A DNA stretch of 64,000 bases, taken from Pithys albifrons albifrons (taxonomy: Eukaryota > Chordata > Aves > Passeriformes > Thamnophilidae). The translations under genes and the position numbers were made by a program. Below are positions 61,384-64,000 of this stretch, in pieces; position 1 is the stretch's first letter, and each line of letters opens with the position of its first letter. The DNA lies in contig NC_092461.1 of the NCBI RefSeq assembly GCF_047495875.1, positions 44,099,601 to 44,163,600 of the forward strand, in the 5' to 3' direction. The notes beneath the pieces were generated by a model that was given only the letters and a program-made list of their open reading frames with translations, had not been told where the DNA came from and searched no databases.

Positions 61384-64000
61384 CCACATGTTTTGGTAAT
61401 AATATGTATTAGTCTATCAGAATTATGAATTATGAAGTCATAGAATATACATCTAAGTGCAATTTCTTCAATTCAATTCCTAAACTCTATGACTTAATAT
61501 TTAACGTTAAAAATATGTATTTCCTAATTACCATGTGAACAGTCTTGTACAATAATATTCACAAAATATACTTTTGTTCATATGCCCTCAATTTTATATT
61601 GAGATATTTGAGAGAAGGACTGAACTTCAGATTTAGAGCTTGAATTCTTCCAATCTGCCTGGCATGGCTTTCACTCATTTTTGAATTATGGTGGAGTTAA
61701 ATCAGATCAAGAAGGTCAGAATCTTCGAGAATTGTCTCCTTCACCCAGAACCCAGCAGGATGGAAGGTTTCTAAGCATGAAGGAAACATTTAGGACTGAT
61801 AGATAATTTCCTGTATCTGTTTTGCTCTCATCTAGAAAGCATTTTTAAAAGATCAGTGGTAAAACTAATCAGATCTACAAGCTATCTTCAGGTGCTGAAA
61901 CCAATTCTCAAGGAACTAGAAAGTCTGGTGGTCAGATTTTGATGAATAGTTCACTTAGTCCTTTTGAAAGAACCAATCTCTTAATTTTGAGTATGTTGCC
62001 TTAAGACACTGCAGTACCAAAATTTAAAAAAAATAAATTTTACTTCTCTAAATTCTCTGTGAATGTTTGACAGCTGTACAGAGCTAAGAAAATTCATCAT
62101 GGATGTGCATCTGTGAAAGAAATCTATTATTCAAACTTAATGATAAAAGACCACTAAAATCCAGTTTTCTACGATAGACTCGTTTTAACATATCAAATTT
62201 CATGGAATTATGTGTACTATACTTTTACAGTTAGAACCCTTTATCAATTTGTTTTTCCAAATATATCTGTTCTTCTGTTCTTGATGCAAGTACAAGAGTG
62301 GCAGAGTCTAATGAAATTTGATTGAACTCTGATTAAGTTAATTGCAGAGGGTGCTCAAATGGTAGCTTTGATAAAAAGACTGGATTTATTATCAAAGTAA
62401 TTTCAAAACAAAAAGAAGAAAAGGAAAACTATAGACTCATTCTCTGTGAGAAAAAAAATGCAGACTTTTTCTTTTTTTTTACAGTGTCTAAATAAAATTG
62501 CATCAAAAACATTAATTTGGTAAGAGACAGATCTGCTGAACTCTGTTCAGTTGCACCATAGAAGTCAAAACATTGGTGAGAAAATAAAATTTATGTCTAA
62601 TATTTCAAGATATTCCACTATTTCTGTAGAAATCACTAAATTATTAGTGCTATGCTAATAGGGTAAGCTGGGTCATCTGACCAATAGGGGAATCTGACCA
62701 GTCTCTGCTATGTTATAAATCATCTAATAAATGAGTGAATTTCATCACAGTTTCATTTATTTAGCTACCCAATAATTAACTGATATCTAGACAAGTAGTA
62801 AGAACTGTGTTACACAGCCCAAAATACATGTAAACTACCAATGTCTACCTTTAGGCAGAAAACAAGGAAAAGAGATTTCTAATCAGTGGCATTGTGAAAC
62901 AGTCTTTCAAAATAATAGGACAAAAAAAACACACAAAACAACAACAAAATTCCTGATTACTTTTAAGATATGGATTTATAAGTCTGTATGAAAAACCCCT
63001 CTGGAATATCATCCAAAGTCTTCCTTGTTCTACAGTTTTTATGTTTTTATTCAATATATTCTTATTGAGTAGAATGTGATTCTACTGTTAGAATCTCTTA
63101 CCAAATAGAAGGCGGTTGTCCTTAAGTAATGGCACCTGTACAAGCATACATTCTTCCTGAAATTGCAGAGATAGGTACAGAATGACATATGGGTGACCCA
63201 TGATATTATAGTACTCAGAAGAACTGTCACTTTTCAATTGATTTTCTACAAATTATCCAGTTCTTTAGAGCTATCTGGAAAAAAAAAAAAAAAAAAAACA
63301 AAAAAACAAAAAACCAACCAAAAAAACCCCTCTTAAATTAATATTTAAGTTCTGTGTTTAGGCAACTGCTAGTAACCAATAGAACTATAGTACTTTAACT
63401 TCCCAGTTAAAGCTGGGTGGTGAATGCTGAATTAAATTTCCTTTGGAGTTTTTTTCCTATAGAATGGTTATTTATTTCATGTATGTAATGTTCTCCAACC
63501 CTGCTTATGCTTCAGTGAAGAACTGAAGAGTTTCTGAAATGTAGCATATTAGCCAAGGAGGACTTTCTGTCTTCTTAAGCTGTGAAGTAGGTCAGTAATT
63601 GGGTAAGACAGCAATTACACTGGAGGTTTCAAGTTGCTCTGCCACTTCTGAGGATGCATTTGCTGTAAGCAATTACAGTCATCACAGATTACAATTTTCA
63701 CTTTGCTTTTCACAGGTAGGTACACTATTGCTGTTTTGAGAACGTGGTTTCTGAATATTGAATGAGAAATATTCCCCAAACAGATTTTCTTACATCAAGC
63801 TAGAAGTAAACTGAAAGAAATACATATCACTGTCAACACTCGAGGCTTTGCTTTTACAACCTGACATGAGTACACAATCCTTACAACAATTCCTCCAATG
63901 AATGAAGAACAGAAAACAACAACATAGTTTATGGTATACTTTTGTTACTCTGAGTATACATTTTTCTTTATGTGACAATGACAATGGTACTAATGTCAAA
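61384..64000. other. AT-rich unique DNA to window end
   Basis: No gene, RNA or repeat family recognised apart from the A-rich tract at 63279-63330. The minus frame 63790-63999 at the edge has no recognisable domain. Confidence 0.5.
63279..63330 (+). repeat. Poly-A and A/C-rich tract
   Basis: Twenty A residues (63279-63298) followed by CAAAAAAA and CCAACC-type units. No retroposed body is recognisable upstream, so I treat it as simple sequence. Confidence 0.85.

Noticed and set aside
1..64000. tRNA, rRNA, snRNA genes and CRISPR-like arrays
   Set aside because: No B-box/T-arm motif in a cloverleaf context, no recognised snRNA core, and no regularly spaced repeat array on either strand.

Overview
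This window looks like non-genic DNA from a bird nuclear genome. The main evidence is eight CR1 non-LTR retrotransposon fragments, which are the dominant interspersed repeat of birds. Several still carry the avian CR1 3' end, built on the octamer-like ATTCTATGA repeat. Beside them are solo or broken endogenous-retrovirus LTRs of types I associate with avian ERVL-like elements, especially from songbirds. Lineage below 'bird' is an inference from remembered repeat families.

I find no convincing host protein-coding gene, tRNA or rRNA. The sequence is AT-rich and CpG-poor, its open frames are short, and the longer ones are explained by repeats. The longest, 193 codons on the minus strand at 35933-36514, is a chance fusion of a CR1 fragment and antisense LTR. 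The region reads as a gene desert or a very large intron.

Layout: 1-4.1 kb holds two minus-strand LTR remnants. At 4.60-4.79 kb there is a small GC- and CpG-rich insert with several inverted repeats, flanked by a perfect 12-bp direct repeat. From 4.8 to 28 kb the DNA is mostly AT-rich unique sequence, with two minus-strand CR1 pieces, a 48-bp tandem duplication, a weak cassette-exon candidate and a stretch that resembles conserved non-coding DNA. From 28 to 37 kb is a repeat cluster: an old CR1, an LTR carrying a nested ~407-bp insertion with a 5-bp target duplication, a ~920-bp minus LTR, and an LTR/CR1 pair joined at what appears to be a deletion junction. From 37 to 64 kb, unique AT-rich DNA is interrupted by four plus-strand CR1 fragments. 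Three of these preserve different parts of the CR1 reading frames: ORF1 esterase end plus ORF2 endonuclease start, the reverse-transcriptase core, and the reverse-transcriptase C-terminal tail.

None of the elements appears able to move. The CR1 frames are interrupted or lack catalytic residues, and the LTRs have no recognisable internal retroviral genes next to them. Family names and boundaries come from remembered consensus patterns, so they should be read as approximate to about 10-30 bases.
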